Source: Candidatus Acidiferrales bacterium
Lineage (GTDB): Bacteria > Bacteroidota > Ignavibacteria > Kryptoniales > JAKASW01
Assembly: GCA_035515795.1 (NCBI GenBank)
Contig: DATJAY010000035.1
Coordinates: forward strand, 156,048 to 220,047
Length of the DNA stretch: 64,000 nucleotides
Direction of reading: 5' to 3'
Position numbers and translations under genes: made by a program. Under the pieces are notes generated by a model, which was not told where the DNA came from, searched no databases, and saw nothing but the letters and a program-made list of their open reading frames with translations. Shown here one piece after another: positions 7,899-16,003 of this stretch. Position 1 is the stretch's first letter, and the number at the start of each line of letters is the position of its first letter.

Positions 7899-9720
7899 GT
7901 TTCCTCACGGACATAAATTTTTCTATCCCGATTATGACCCGGGTCAATTCATTGTACATGTCGTTCATCGCGGCTTTGCCATCGCCTCCGGGAGCGAACC
8001 TGGCGAACTCACATTTTTCTATGCAGTCTTTCAGATTGACAATTAGCTGGGCGTCGATGTTTCTTCTCTGAAGCTCGCCGACCGCCCTCTCCAGCGAGAT
8101 TTCAGATTTGGGAATATGGAGCTTGTCTTCGAGATAGCCGAAAAGAGCTTGCGAGATCTCGGCGTAGAATCCGGCTTGATTGTTGGATTCCATCAATACA
8201 CTCGCAGTCTTGAAACGCTTGCGCGCAATCTTCTCCGCGCGGCGATAACGAACAAGCTGGACATTTCCCGAAAGTCTATCTTGCTTCCTCTTCCAGGTTA
8301 CCAGTCCGCCAAGTACAAAAAGAGGTACAACCGTGGCAGTCCAAAAGCCGAATCCGAATAATTGAATTTCGCTCGCCTTTCTCAAATCATCGTCGGAAGT
8401 TTTAATATATCTGATGTCCTGACCTAAAAGTTTTATTTCCTCCTTTGTATATCCGGCTATTTCTGTGCTATTCGTACCGGATCCTTCCTCTACATTGATC
8501 GAGTAAGCCGGAGTTGAAAGAGTGACATAAGATCTTTTTGCCGGACTGAAATAAGAAAACTGAATCGGGGAGATCTTCTTCAAACCGGCAACCCGCGGAA
8601 CTATCAGGTATTCAAAACTTTTCGAGCCGGAGACCGTTCCCGTTCTGTCAATTTGCTCGGACGTTTTGGGCTCATATTTATCAAATCCTGGAGGCAGCTC
8701 GACTTCGGGCATGTTTAAGAGCTGAATGTTTCCCTGTCCGCTTAAATTGATTTTCAGAGTGAGCGGTTCGTTCGTTTTCACATCTGTCGGATTGATCTGA
8801 GAAGAAAGCGAATAGTCGCCAACCGCTCCGTTAAATGACCTGGGGATGTTCTCCGATGGGAGAGCGATCACGTGCAGCTTCACCGTGTTGGACCTCGCGG
8901 TGTAATTAACCGTCTGGACGCTATTGAAAAAGGGGTCATTGAAAAACTGGTCGAAGATGTCTCCGCCGCCTCTTTGTTTCGATTGAACCTGAACCGGGAC
9001 ATCCAAAACAAGCGGCGTGACAGAAAGTTCGCCGAGCTGATTTGGAAACAGGGCAACTTTCTTCAGGAGACCGACTCTATACTGTTTCCCGTCGTACATT
9101 TGCGTTGCGAACGAAATCGTGTTTGGTACATTTATCTCTTCGACCCAGAATCCTTCGTAAGAGGGAAGTTTCGACACCTGCAACTGCGAGGCGATGCTTA
9201 ATCGCGTAAACAACTTATATGTCACCGTCACTTGCTCACCCATGTAGACCTTTTGTTTATCTACGGTAGCGAGAATGAAAAGGTTGTCTCCAATATCTCT
9301 TGTCGCATTGTTTCCCGTTGAGCTTGCAGACTGCTTGGCTTGTCCCCTTATGACGGTAACTTCAAGCAGCTGGGTAGTGAAGGTCTTTCCACCGTAGTTT
9401 ATCTCAGCGGGTCCGATCGTGAATTTGCCCGTGTTTCTTGCCCGCAGGTAGTATGAATATGTTGCGGAAGCCGAGACGGCGCCGTTTATGATCGACATGC
9501 TCGTCGATTGGTTCGGGCCGGAGAGAACCATGAAGCCGTTGAAGTCCGGAGGGTTGAAACTCTTAATTCCATTTACGTCCTTCCCGGAAAACGTAAACGA
9601 TACCTGGAACTGGTTGTCCACACCGACGGTCGAGTTGTCGACCGATGCGGTAAAGGTCTGAGCTGATACCACAGACGATACAAAAGACAACGCCGCTAAT
9701 ATTTTTACTATTGACTTCAT
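7891..9720 (-). CDS. batD: BatD family protein
   Basis: 609 residues: signal peptide (cleaved near SVVSAQTF), then a long beta-rich extracytoplasmic part with the recurring BatD pattern (VGVDNQFQVSFTFSGKD, and VKTNEPLTLKINLSGQGN later). One transmembrane helix near 455-475 is followed by a cytoplasmic helical tail. The oxygen-tolerance family label comes from gene disruption work in Bacteroides and similar operons. It follows batC across a 70-nt gap filled by a palindromic element, and overlaps batE. Confidence 0.88.
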   Translation of the reverse strand: MKSIVKILAALSFVSSVVSAQTFTASVDNSTVGVDNQFQVSFTFSGKDVNGIKSFNPPDFNGFMVLSGPNQSTSMSIINGAVSASATYSYYLRARNTGKFTIGPAEINYGGKTFTTQLLEVTVIRGQAKQSASSTGNNATRDIGDNLFILATVDKQKVYMGEQVTVTYKLFTRLSIASQLQVSKLPSYEGFWVEEINVPNTISFATQMYDGKQYRVGLLKKVALFPNQLGELSVTPLVLDVPVQVQSKQRGGGDIFDQFFNDPFFNSVQTVNYTARSNTVKLHVIALPSENIPRSFNGAVGDYSLSSQINPTDVKTNEPLTLKINLSGQGNIQLLNMPEVELPPGFDKYEPKTSEQIDRTGTVSGSKSFEYLIVPRVAGLKKISPIQFSYFSPAKRSYVTLSTPAYSINVEEGSGTNSTEIAGYTKEEIKLLGQDIRYIKTSDDDLRKASEIQLFGFGFWTATVVPLFVLGGLVTWKRKQDRLSGNVQLVRYRRAEKIARKRFKTASVLMESNNQAGFYAEISQALFGYLEDKLHIPKSEISLERAVGELQRRNIDAQLIVNLKDCIEKCEFARFAPGGDGKAAMNDMYNELTRVIIGIEKFMSVRKHV

Positions 9721-9730
9721 AATGCGTCAG

Positions 9731-9786
9731 GAGCTCAGAAGCAGGAGGCGAGAAAGCAAAACCGCTCGCTTCCGGCGTCCTGTTTT
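9731..9786. repeat. 7-nt-periodic palindromic element, batC-batD junction
   Basis: Left arm heptads GAGCTCA, GAAGCAG, GAGGCGA, GAAAGCA (9731-9758); the right arm, read on the other strand, gives GACGCCG and GAAGCGA. The element fills nearly all of the gap between the two genes. It belongs to the dispersed family described in the findings. Confidence 0.55.
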
Positions 9787-9790
9787 TCAT

Positions 9791-10495
9791 TCACCAGTCT
9801 TTGTCCGTCTTGACCGGCTGTCCTTTCATTTTCCTTAGCTGTTTCTGGAGATTTTTCTCGTCATTGTTTAATGCATTGAAAATCGACTCTGCCTGATCTT
9901 TCGAGATCTTTGGCGGTGGCTGCTGCGCCTGCTGATTTTGTTGTTGATTTTTCCTGTCGTTCTTGTTCTGTTGATCCTGATTGTTCTTGTTCTGTTCTTT
10001 GTTCTGATCGTTTTTATTCTGATCCTGGTTATTCTTGTTGTTTTTGTTCTGTTGGTTTTGATTTTTCAGTAAATCGAGTGCATAGGAAAGATTGTATTTA
10101 GTAGGTTCATCGTTCGGATTCAGCTTTAGTGATTCAATGTAGGCACCGACGCTCTCCTTGATCTTTTGATCTTTCAGGAGCGCATTGCCCATATTGTGGT
10201 AGACTCTTGCCTTTAAATCGTTCGTGCCCGCTTTTGACAGCGCAGCGCCGTATGATTTCATCGCCTCGTCGTATTTTCCTTCCTTGTAGTATGAATCACC
10301 GAGGTCGAAGTTCGCCTGAAAATTCTCCGGAGATTTTTCCAAACCCTTTTTAAACTCAACTTCGGAATCGATGTATTTGCCGCCATGATACAGATCGACT
10401 CCCTTGTTCACTGAAGACCGCGTGCTCTGGGCAAACAAGTCTCCGTAAATAAGCATGATTGCCAGAACCAGAAAATATTTCATCGATTCATTCAC
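9791..10495 (-). CDS. batC: BatC-like TPR protein with K/N/Q-rich tail
   Basis: 234 residues. A signal peptide (LIYGDLFAQ) is followed by three to four TPR units (about 25-130). A low-complexity Lys/Asn/Gln tract then runs from about 142 to 192, encoded by imperfect repeats of AAAACAAxxx-type codons. A short helical end (SKDQAESIFNAL...EKNLQKQLRK) closes the protein. BatC of Bacteroidota has the same form. It lies 7 nt after batB, so coexpression is near certain. The polar tract is probably disordered and may vary in length between strains. Confidence 0.85.
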   Translation of the reverse strand: MNESMKYFLVLAIMLIYGDLFAQSTRSSVNKGVDLYHGGKYIDSEVEFKKGLEKSPENFQANFDLGDSYYKEGKYDEAMKSYGAALSKAGTNDLKARVYHNMGNALLKDQKIKESVGAYIESLKLNPNDEPTKYNLSYALDLLKNQNQQNKNNKNNQDQNKNDQNKEQNKNNQDQQNKNDRKNQQQNQQAQQPPPKISKDQAESIFNALNNDEKNLQKQLRKMKGQPVKTDKDW

Positions 10496-10502
10496 TTTTT
10501 CA

Positions 10503-11543
10503 TTACTCCAGCCCCAGTTTCTTACTCAAGACACCAAAAATACGAGATTTTCTTTCCACCATGAAAAACTCCATCAGTAATAAAATAAGCGCCGGCGATA
10601 AAAAATAATAAAACCTGTCCTCGTAGTCAGTAATTTTTTTCTCTCCGAACTCCGTCTTTTTTATCTTCGACAAATTTTGATAGATGAGATCGAGCTCATC
10701 TCTGTCATTGGCGCCCCTCAAATATTGTCCGCCGGTGCCGTCGGCAATATCTTTCAATGCAGCCTCGTCCAACTTCGTCAGAACTATATTTCCATTGATG
10801 TCCGCCTTGAAACCGGTTTGCTGGCCTTGACCGTTGTAAACCGGAATCGGGACGCCGTTAGGAGATCCAAGTCCTATCGTATAAATAGTAATATTTTCTC
10901 TCTTTGCCTCGTCGATGGCATCCTGAAGATTCCCTTCATGATCTTCGCCGTCCGTAAAGATGACAGCAACTCTTTCGGTTTTAGACGAATGGTCAAACGA
11001 TTTAGTTGCCAAATTTATTGCGGCAGCGATTGCCGTTCCCTGATCGGGCACCGTGTTGACGTCGGCAGCGGAAAGAAACAAATTTGCCGCGGAATAGTCG
11101 GAGGTCAGCGGAAACTGAATGAACGGCTCCCCCGCAAAAACGATCAGACCGATCCTGTCACCTTCAAGCTTTTGTATGAGATTCGAAATCTCCAGCTTCG
11201 CTTTTTCCAATCTGCTCGGCTTGATGTCCTGCGCCTGCATGCTCAGCGAAACGTCGAGGAGAATATAAATGTCGATACCGGTCTCTTTAACATTTTCGAT
11301 CTTGGTTCCGACTTGCGGGTCGGCAGCAGCGAGGATCAAGAACGCAATTGCGAGAATGATCAAGCCGAACCGGGTGATTTCTTTGACTTTGCTGAAGACC
11401 GGAAGAAGGATCGGCTGCAGTTTTTTGTCCGCGAATTTGTCCAGCAGCCTGTATTTGTTCCGCGTCAAGTACCAAAAGGCAAAAATAATAAGCGGCAGCG
11501 AGTATAGTCCGTATAAATATTCTGGGTTTGCGAATCGAAACAT
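10503..11543 (-). CDS. batB: BatB-like von Willebrand factor A domain membrane protein
   Basis: 346 residues with two N-terminal membrane helices (about 8-26 and 58-75) and one near the C-terminus (about 308-326). The vWA domain between them has an intact MIDAS start, DVSLS (Asp97, Ser99, Ser101), with FTDGEDHEGN further on. This arrangement presents the metal-binding domain on the periplasmic side, as in other BatA/BatB proteins. It is separated from batA by an 84-nt gap carrying a palindromic element, and is followed directly by batC. Confidence 0.9.
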   Translation of the reverse strand: MFRFANPEYLYGLYSLPLIIFAFWYLTRNKYRLLDKFADKKLQPILLPVFSKVKEITRFGLIILAIAFLILAAADPQVGTKIENVKETGIDIYILLDVSLSMQAQDIKPSRLEKAKLEISNLIQKLEGDRIGLIVFAGEPFIQFPLTSDYSAANLFLSAADVNTVPDQGTAIAAAINLATKSFDHSSKTERVAVIFTDGEDHEGNLQDAIDEAKRENITIYTIGLGSPNGVPIPVYNGQGQQTGFKADINGNIVLTKLDEAALKDIADGTGGQYLRGANDRDELDLIYQNLSKIKKTEFGEKKITDYEDRFYYFLSPALILLLMEFFMVERKSRIFGVLSKKLGLE

Positions 11544-11544
11544 A

Positions 11545-11624
11545 GACTCAAGTCAAAAATAAAAAGCCAAACGTCGAAATGAAAAGGGCCCGCAAATGGT
11601 GTCGCTTTAGATTTTGAGTTTGAC
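11545..11624. repeat. 7-nt-periodic palindromic element, batA-batB junction
   Basis: Left arm steps of seven: GACTCAA, GTCAAAA, ATAAAAA, GCCAAAC, GTCGAAA (11545-11579). The right arm, read in reverse complement, gives GTCAAAC, TCAAAAT, CTAAAGC (11604-11624). It occupies the whole 84-nt gap between the genes and is a more AT-rich variant of the family. Confidence 0.45.
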
Positions 11625-11627
11625 GTA

Positions 11628-12623
11628 TCATGGAATTGTTTTCAGAACCGTATTCGACAGACCGAGTTCAAGCAAAAGTAAAATCAGTCCGGCATTCAGC
11701 CAGCCCGAAAAAAGTTCGGCGGCATTTCGGTAAGACGTGACTTCTATTCTCGACTTTTCAAGCTGGTCGATCTTTTCATAAATTTCCTCCAGTGCTCTGT
11801 TGTTCGATGCGACGAAAGCCTGCCCGCCGGTAATGTCCGCAATATTTTTCAAAAGATTCTCGTCAATCGGGAACGCGATCATTTGGTAGCGAACTCCATA
11901 GGGGGTCTGGATCGGATAGGGAGCCTCGGCACCGGTCCCGATGCAGACGGTGTAAACACGAATTCCATAAGTCTTCGCAATTTCGGCCGCGGTCAGCGGG
12001 TCTATTTCACCCGCATTGTTTGCGCCGTCCGTCAAGAGTATGATCACTTTGCTTTTTGCTTTACCGTCTTTCAACCTCCCCACAGCATCGGCCAATCCAT
12101 TCCCGATTGCCGTGCCGTCCTGGATCATTCCCGGTTCAATTTTCTGAAGGAGATTTTCGAGTACCCGATGGTCGATCGTTATAGGACACTGGGTAAACGC
12201 GTCGCGAGAAAAGACGACCAAGCCGATCCTGTCGTTAGGCCGACCGTCGATAAATTTTTCAGCAACGGCTTTAGCGGCTTCGACACGGTTGGGTTTGAAA
12301 TCCTCCGAGATCATGCTTCCCGAGATGTCAAGCGCAATGACGATATCGATTCCCTCGGTCATTACGTTCCGGCCTGATGAAAAACTTTGCGGCCTTGCAA
12401 GCGCAATAATCAAGAGCGCTACCGCCACCGACCTCAGGACTATCGGTGCGTGACGAAATTTTTCCTTCCACGAAGACGGAACTCGATTAAACACCCTCAA
12501 TGAGGAATAAGTCACCGAGGGCTGTTTCGCGCTGCCGACTTTCCAATACCAAAGTATCATCGCGGGAATGATGGCGAGGAGAAGAAGAAGCCACGGATAC
12601 GCAAACGTCACATCACCCAGCAT
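11628..12623 (-). CDS. batA: BatA-like von Willebrand factor A domain membrane protein
   Basis: 331 residues. Membrane helices lie at about 8-26 and 62-78, with a last one near 308-324 (LNAGLILLLLELGL). The vWA domain has a complete MIDAS motif, DISGS (Asp99, Ser101, Ser103), and LLTDGANNAGEIDP. It is a paralogue of the downstream batB product. The start overlaps the preceding gene by 11 nt. In Bacteroidota BatA and BatB are thought to form an envelope complex that depends on the MoxR ATPase. Confidence 0.9.
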   Translation of the reverse strand: MLGDVTFAYPWLLLLLAIIPAMILWYWKVGSAKQPSVTYSSLRVFNRVPSSWKEKFRHAPIVLRSVAVALLIIALARPQSFSSGRNVMTEGIDIVIALDISGSMISEDFKPNRVEAAKAVAEKFIDGRPNDRIGLVVFSRDAFTQCPITIDHRVLENLLQKIEPGMIQDGTAIGNGLADAVGRLKDGKAKSKVIILLTDGANNAGEIDPLTAAEIAKTYGIRVYTVCIGTGAEAPYPIQTPYGVRYQMIAFPIDENLLKNIADITGGQAFVASNNRALEEIYEKIDQLEKSRIEVTSYRNAAELFSGWLNAGLILLLLELGLSNTVLKTIP

Positions 12624-13680
12624 CGGTCAAACGGATCCCTTCGGTTTCTTGCTTTGGGTCGACCGGACTATCTTGTCCGGCCTGCGCCACCGGAATGGTC
12701 TTGTTCACAATTTCATTTGCCTGCTTCATCATTTCTTCGTTTATAGAATTGAGCGGGGTGAACTTCGCAAATTTTACCAGATCCGCGTTGGAAAGGAAAT
12801 CATAGGTCGTACTGAGTATGGGTCCCGTCTCCCGATTCCGGCCAAGTACTTCAATTGTCTCGGAAGTCGGAAGCTCCATCGCAGGCATGTTGAATCTCTC
12901 CTCAAAATATCTCCTTATGATCTCCGTGATTTCGGAATGATATTCCATGATCTTGCCCTTCTGCCAGAGCTGCCGTTTTTCTAACTCACGCAATGCATTC
13001 AGAGCAACGACATGGGACGGAAGCCTTTCGATTTCCTTCTCAAGCGGTGATTTCGTCTTCCGCATTCGATGCACGAGATATGAATACAGAAAGATTCCGA
13101 CAAAGAACAGGGCAGCGAGAACCCAGAACAAGACCAGTTTCCAATTGAGGAGAATTTTTATCGGGGGGTTAACATCCTTTATCTCACCCTGAGGATTGAC
13201 TTTCAGAGTCTGAATCGTGAAGCTGACGGGATTTGTGTAGGCAAAATGTGTCGTTGAATCACTGGAGGTTTGATACGGCACAGCAATCGATGGAATGAGC
13301 ACTCCGGTTGAATCGTACCCGGAGAGAACGTATTTGAAAGCCACGTTTACTATTCCATTTTCTTCCTCTTCGTCCGGTTTTTCTTTTTCTATCAGCGTGA
13401 CACTTTTCAAACTGTCGGGGACAAATGACGGCGGATAGATTTTGAAATCTTTGCCGCAACTAACGACAATCGTGTAATTGATGTAATCGCCGACAAGGTA
13501 TTGTGTCTTGTCGGTCGAAGCTTTCGCAGTTATCTCCTGAGAAAGGGACGTACTTGCGCCGAATAGCGGCATGAAACAAGAAGCAAGAAGCAAGCGGAAA
13601 AGAACTTCCGATTTAACCTGGACCCGGGTGCCGTACATTTCGTTTCTGAATTTTGACCTCCGGCCTCTGCTTCCTACCAT
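12613..13680 (-). CDS. BatD-like/DUF4381-type single-span protein of the bat operon
   Basis: 355 residues. The N-terminus contains a signal peptide (h-region LLLASCFMPLFG) that is itself encoded by a palindromic element. A BatD-like beta domain (YLVGDYINYTIVV onward, about 50-170) follows, then one transmembrane helix (about 182-202, LVLFWVLAALFFVGIFLYSY). The cytoplasmic helical region, with EIIRRYFEERFNMPAMELPTS, resembles the DUF4381-like ends found beside DUF58/MoxR. A second start at Met15 is possible. The ATG overlaps the DUF58 stop by 7 nt. The position between DUF58 and batA is usual for this operon; I have no settled gene name. Confidence 0.72.
   Translation of the reverse strand: MVGSRGRRSKFRNEMYGTRVQVKSEVLFRLLLASCFMPLFGASTSLSQEITAKASTDKTQYLVGDYINYTIVVSCGKDFKIYPPSFVPDSLKSVTLIEKEKPDEEEENGIVNVAFKYVLSGYDSTGVLIPSIAVPYQTSSDSTTHFAYTNPVSFTIQTLKVNPQGEIKDVNPPIKILLNWKLVLFWVLAALFFVGIFLYSYLVHRMRKTKSPLEKEIERLPSHVVALNALRELEKRQLWQKGKIMEYHSEITEIIRRYFEERFNMPAMELPTSETIEVLGRNRETGPILSTTYDFLSNADLVKFAKFTPLNSINEEMMKQANEIVNKTIPVAQAGQDSPVDPKQETEGIRLTDAG
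13573..13674. repeat. 7-nt-periodic palindromic element inside the start of the BatD-like gene
   Basis: Plus-strand left arm GAAACAA, GAAGCAA, GAAGCAA, GCGGAAA (13573-13600). The right arm, TCGTTTC, TGAATTT, TGACCTC, CGGCCTC, TGCTTCC (13640-13674), reads on the minus strand as GGAAGCA, GAGGCCG, GAGGTCA, AAATTCA, GAAACGA. The minus-strand gene translates both arms: the first as a basic stretch (GSRGRRSKFRNE), the second as LLLASCF in the signal peptide. Confidence 0.62.
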
Positions 13681-14564
13681 CTTCTCTCTCTCATTTTAAA
13701 AAATTGGACGAGAGGCTTTATGTAATTTTGTCCCGTTTCGATTTCGATGCTGTCGAGACGGCTCGATAGAAATAATGATTGCAGATTTTCTCTGTCCCTT
13801 TCTCTCATTTTCCTGAATAAAAATCTGGTTCGCCTGTCTCCGGTATCGACCCATCTTTCATTACCGGTCTCCGCGTCGGTGAATTTCACCAGTCCCATAT
13901 CCGGAATCTCGTCTTCTCTCCTGTCGATCAAGACCATTCCGATGAGGTCGTGCTTCTTTCCTACGATCCTCAAAATCTTTTCGTAATCGGAATCCATGAA
14001 ATCCGAAAGGAGAAACACGATACTTCGTCTCTTTATCGCGTTGTTCATGTACTCCAACGCAGCTTTGAGATTCGTCGATTTTCCTTCCGGTTCGAATGAC
14101 AAGACTTCCCGGATAATCCTGAGGACGTGCTTATCGCCCTTCCTCGGAGGAACGAACTTTTCGATCTTGTCGGTGAATAAAATCAGTCCAACCTTGTCGT
14201 TATTCTTCAGTGCGGAGAATGCCAGGATCGCGCTGATCTCTGCCGCTATTTGCTGTTTCGTTTTGTCCACCGAGCCGAAGATCAGCGACCCGCTCAAGTC
14301 CACCATAAGAATAACAGTGAGCTCGCGCTCCTCTTCGAATATTTTTACAAATGGGCGGCCAAATCTTGCAGTGACATTCCAGTCAATGTTCCTGATATCG
14401 TCGCCGAACTGGTATTCCCTTACCTCCGAAAATTCCATTCCTCTCCCCTTGAAAACCGAATGGTATTCACCGGAGAAAACTTGATTGACCAGGCCCTTGG
14501 TTCGGATTTCTATTTGCCTGACTTGCTTTAAAAGCTCTTTGGTAAGCACTGAAGTTAATTCCAA
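13674..14564 (-). CDS. DUF58 domain protein (vWA-like), moxR partner
   Basis: 296 residues. The DUF58 signature GEYHSVFKGRGMEFSEVREY and DDIRNIDWNVTARFGRPFVK is clear. It is followed by a vWA-like core with DLSGS (Asp89, Ser91, Ser93) and FLLSDFMD. The protein has no membrane helix. DUF58 proteins are almost always encoded after a MoxR ATPase and are probably its client or adaptor. The reading starts at TTG 14564; a GTG at 14549 (residue 6) with GGAA upstream is equally possible. A perfect 17-bp hairpin touches the TTG and could affect initiation. Confidence 0.9.
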   Translation of the reverse strand: MELTSVLTKELLKQVRQIEIRTKGLVNQVFSGEYHSVFKGRGMEFSEVREYQFGDDIRNIDWNVTARFGRPFVKIFEEERELTVILMVDLSGSLIFGSVDKTKQQIAAEISAILAFSALKNNDKVGLILFTDKIEKFVPPRKGDKHVLRIIREVLSFEPEGKSTNLKAALEYMNNAIKRRSIVFLLSDFMDSDYEKILRIVGKKHDLIGMVLIDRREDEIPDMGLVKFTDAETGNERWVDTGDRRTRFLFRKMRERDRENLQSLFLSSRLDSIEIETGQNYIKPLVQFFKMRERRW

Positions 14565-14605
14565 ATTCTAAATTTTGAATTCTCAAATTCAAAATTTAGA
14601 ATCAT
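14555..14605. repeat. Perfect 17-bp inverted repeat in the moxR-DUF58 gap (7-nt-periodic family)
   Basis: Arms 14565-14581 and 14586-14602 are exact reverse complements with a 4-nt loop (ctca), almost filling the 43-nt gap. The sequence also steps in sevens (TTAATTC, CAAATTC, TAAATTT, TGAATTC; then AAATTCA, AAATTTA), so it fits the dispersed family in its most AT-rich form. In mRNA the hairpin would lie between the moxR stop and the DUF58 start. There is no U-run for termination. Confidence 0.75.
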
Positions 14606-14607
14606 CT

Positions 14608-15591
14608 TTACGGAACTTCCACTTTGTTCAAAATTTCTCTGATTACATCTTCAGCGGTCAACTCTTCCGCTTCGGCTTCGTAACTCACGGCGATGCGGTG
14701 GCGAAGAACATCGAAGCAAATCGCGCGCACGTCTTCAGGGATAACGTACCCTCTTCTTCTTATGAATGCCATCGCTTTCGCACCCAATGCCAAATTGATC
14801 GACGCTCTCGGCGATGCGCCGTAACTGACGAGGTCGGCCAGCTTGTCCAGGTGAAAATCTTTGGGGAAGCGCGTTGCCTGGACTATATCAAGAATGTACT
14901 TTTCCACCTTTTCGTCGATATAGACTTCGCGGACAAGTTCTCTCGCCTTGAGAATATCCTTCGGTGTGACAACCTGCTGCACCGCGCCGTTGACCATATT
15001 GACATTCTGCCGCATGATCTTCAGTTCTTCGTCTCGGGTGGGATAAGTTATTTTTACTTTCAACATGAATCTATCGACCTGAGCCTCCGGCAGCGGATAT
15101 GTTCCTTCCTGCTCGATAGGATTCTGGGTCGCCAACACGAGAAAGGGTTCATCGAGCTTAAACGTTTGCTCCCCGATGGTAACCTGCCTCTCCTGCATCG
15201 CCTCCAGAAGTGCGCTTTGCACTTTTGCGGGGGCCCGATTTATTTCATCAGCGAGAATGAAGTTGGAGAAAATCGGTCCCTTGCGAATCAGAAAATTCCC
15301 GTCCTTCTGATTATAAATCTGAGTGCCGATGAGATCTGCGGGGAGTAAATCCGGTGTGAATTGTATTCGCTGAAACTTCGCCTTCGTCGCCGCTGAAAGA
15401 GTCTTTATCGCCAGGGTCTTAGCCAGCCCGGGAACGCCTTCCAACAAAACGTGACCGTTGCTCAAAAGGCCGATGACCAATCTTTCCGCCATCGCTTTTT
15501 GTCCGACTATGATTTTGCCGATTTCGTTCATCAACAAATCTACGAAAGCGCTTTCTAGTTTGATTTTCTCGTTAAGAGCAGTAATGTCCAA
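14608..15591 (-). CDS. moxR: MoxR-family AAA+ ATPase
   Basis: 327 residues, typical for MoxR. Walker A is GVPGLAKT (Gly52-Thr59) and Walker B is in ILADEINRAP. Then follow the sensor region ATQNPIEQEGTYPLPEAQVDR (residues quoted in part) and a lid domain with GASPRASINLA. MoxR ATPases act as chaperones that help insert metals or assemble vWA-domain complexes, which fits the DUF58, BatA and BatB genes behind it. The start is TTG at 15591. It is the first gene of the minus-strand operon, so its promoter should be within 15592-15900. Confidence 0.93.
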   Translation of the reverse strand: MDITALNEKIKLESAFVDLLMNEIGKIIVGQKAMAERLVIGLLSNGHVLLEGVPGLAKTLAIKTLSAATKAKFQRIQFTPDLLPADLIGTQIYNQKDGNFLIRKGPIFSNFILADEINRAPAKVQSALLEAMQERQVTIGEQTFKLDEPFLVLATQNPIEQEGTYPLPEAQVDRFMLKVKITYPTRDEELKIMRQNVNMVNGAVQQVVTPKDILKARELVREVYIDEKVEKYILDIVQATRFPKDFHLDKLADLVSYGASPRASINLALGAKAMAFIRRRGYVIPEDVRAICFDVLRHRIAVSYEAEAEELTAEDVIREILNKVEVP

Positions 15592-16003
15592 TTTAAAGCC
15601 TCATTAGTGGTTATTGATTCAGATTCAAAAGCGGGGTCGAAAGTTTAATTCAATGTATTGCTCGGTCAATCGAAAACGTTCGAATCTACTCTCTTTGTGT
15701 CATCTCATACTACCAACAAGATATAAAACCTGAATGAATTTGTCATGGACAATTTCCATCCCGTGATCCTGCTGTGATTTTACTAACGTTGTCCAGTCCA
15801 CGTTTATGGAACAAATATGATTTTCCCCCGGTGAAACCGCAATTAAATAAAAATGAAAAAAAATTCATTAGACCCGTGTGCAATTCCCACGGAGCGGTTA
15901 ATGGATTCAATGAGACGAGGCGGGAACTTGACTCTTGGCCGCTGATGTTATATCTTTCGACTAGATTACTTAAACAGTCGAACAGTTTTAAGGACGAATA
16001 AAA
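15592..16003. other. Divergent intergenic region between moxR operon and efflux operon
   Basis: 412 nt without a convincing gene; a 75-codon open frame at 15774-16001 has no ribosome site and no recognisable protein. The right end holds the efflux-operon promoter and operator listed separately. The left end must contain the moxR promoter on the minus strand, but I cannot point to it with confidence. Confidence 0.6.
15928..15982 (+). promoter_or_regulatory. Promoter and candidate TetR operator of the efflux operon
   Basis: TTGACT (15928-15933) and TATCTT (15951-15956) are 17 bp apart. A perfect 7-bp inverted repeat, TTCGACT (15956-15962) and AGTCGAA (15976-15982) with a 13-bp spacer, begins at the last base of the -10 box and covers the likely start of transcription. 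AAGGA at 15990-15994 serves the TetR gene. This is the expected position for an autorepressing TetR operator. Confidence 0.55.

Noticed and set aside
9935..10075. Repeated sequence that could suggest a CRISPR-like array
   Set aside because: The repeats are short, imperfect and in frame, encoding the K/N/Q tract of BatC.
15774..16001. 75-codon open frame upstream of the TetR gene
   Set aside because: It has no ribosome site, no recognisable protein character, and overlaps the promoter and operator of the efflux operon.
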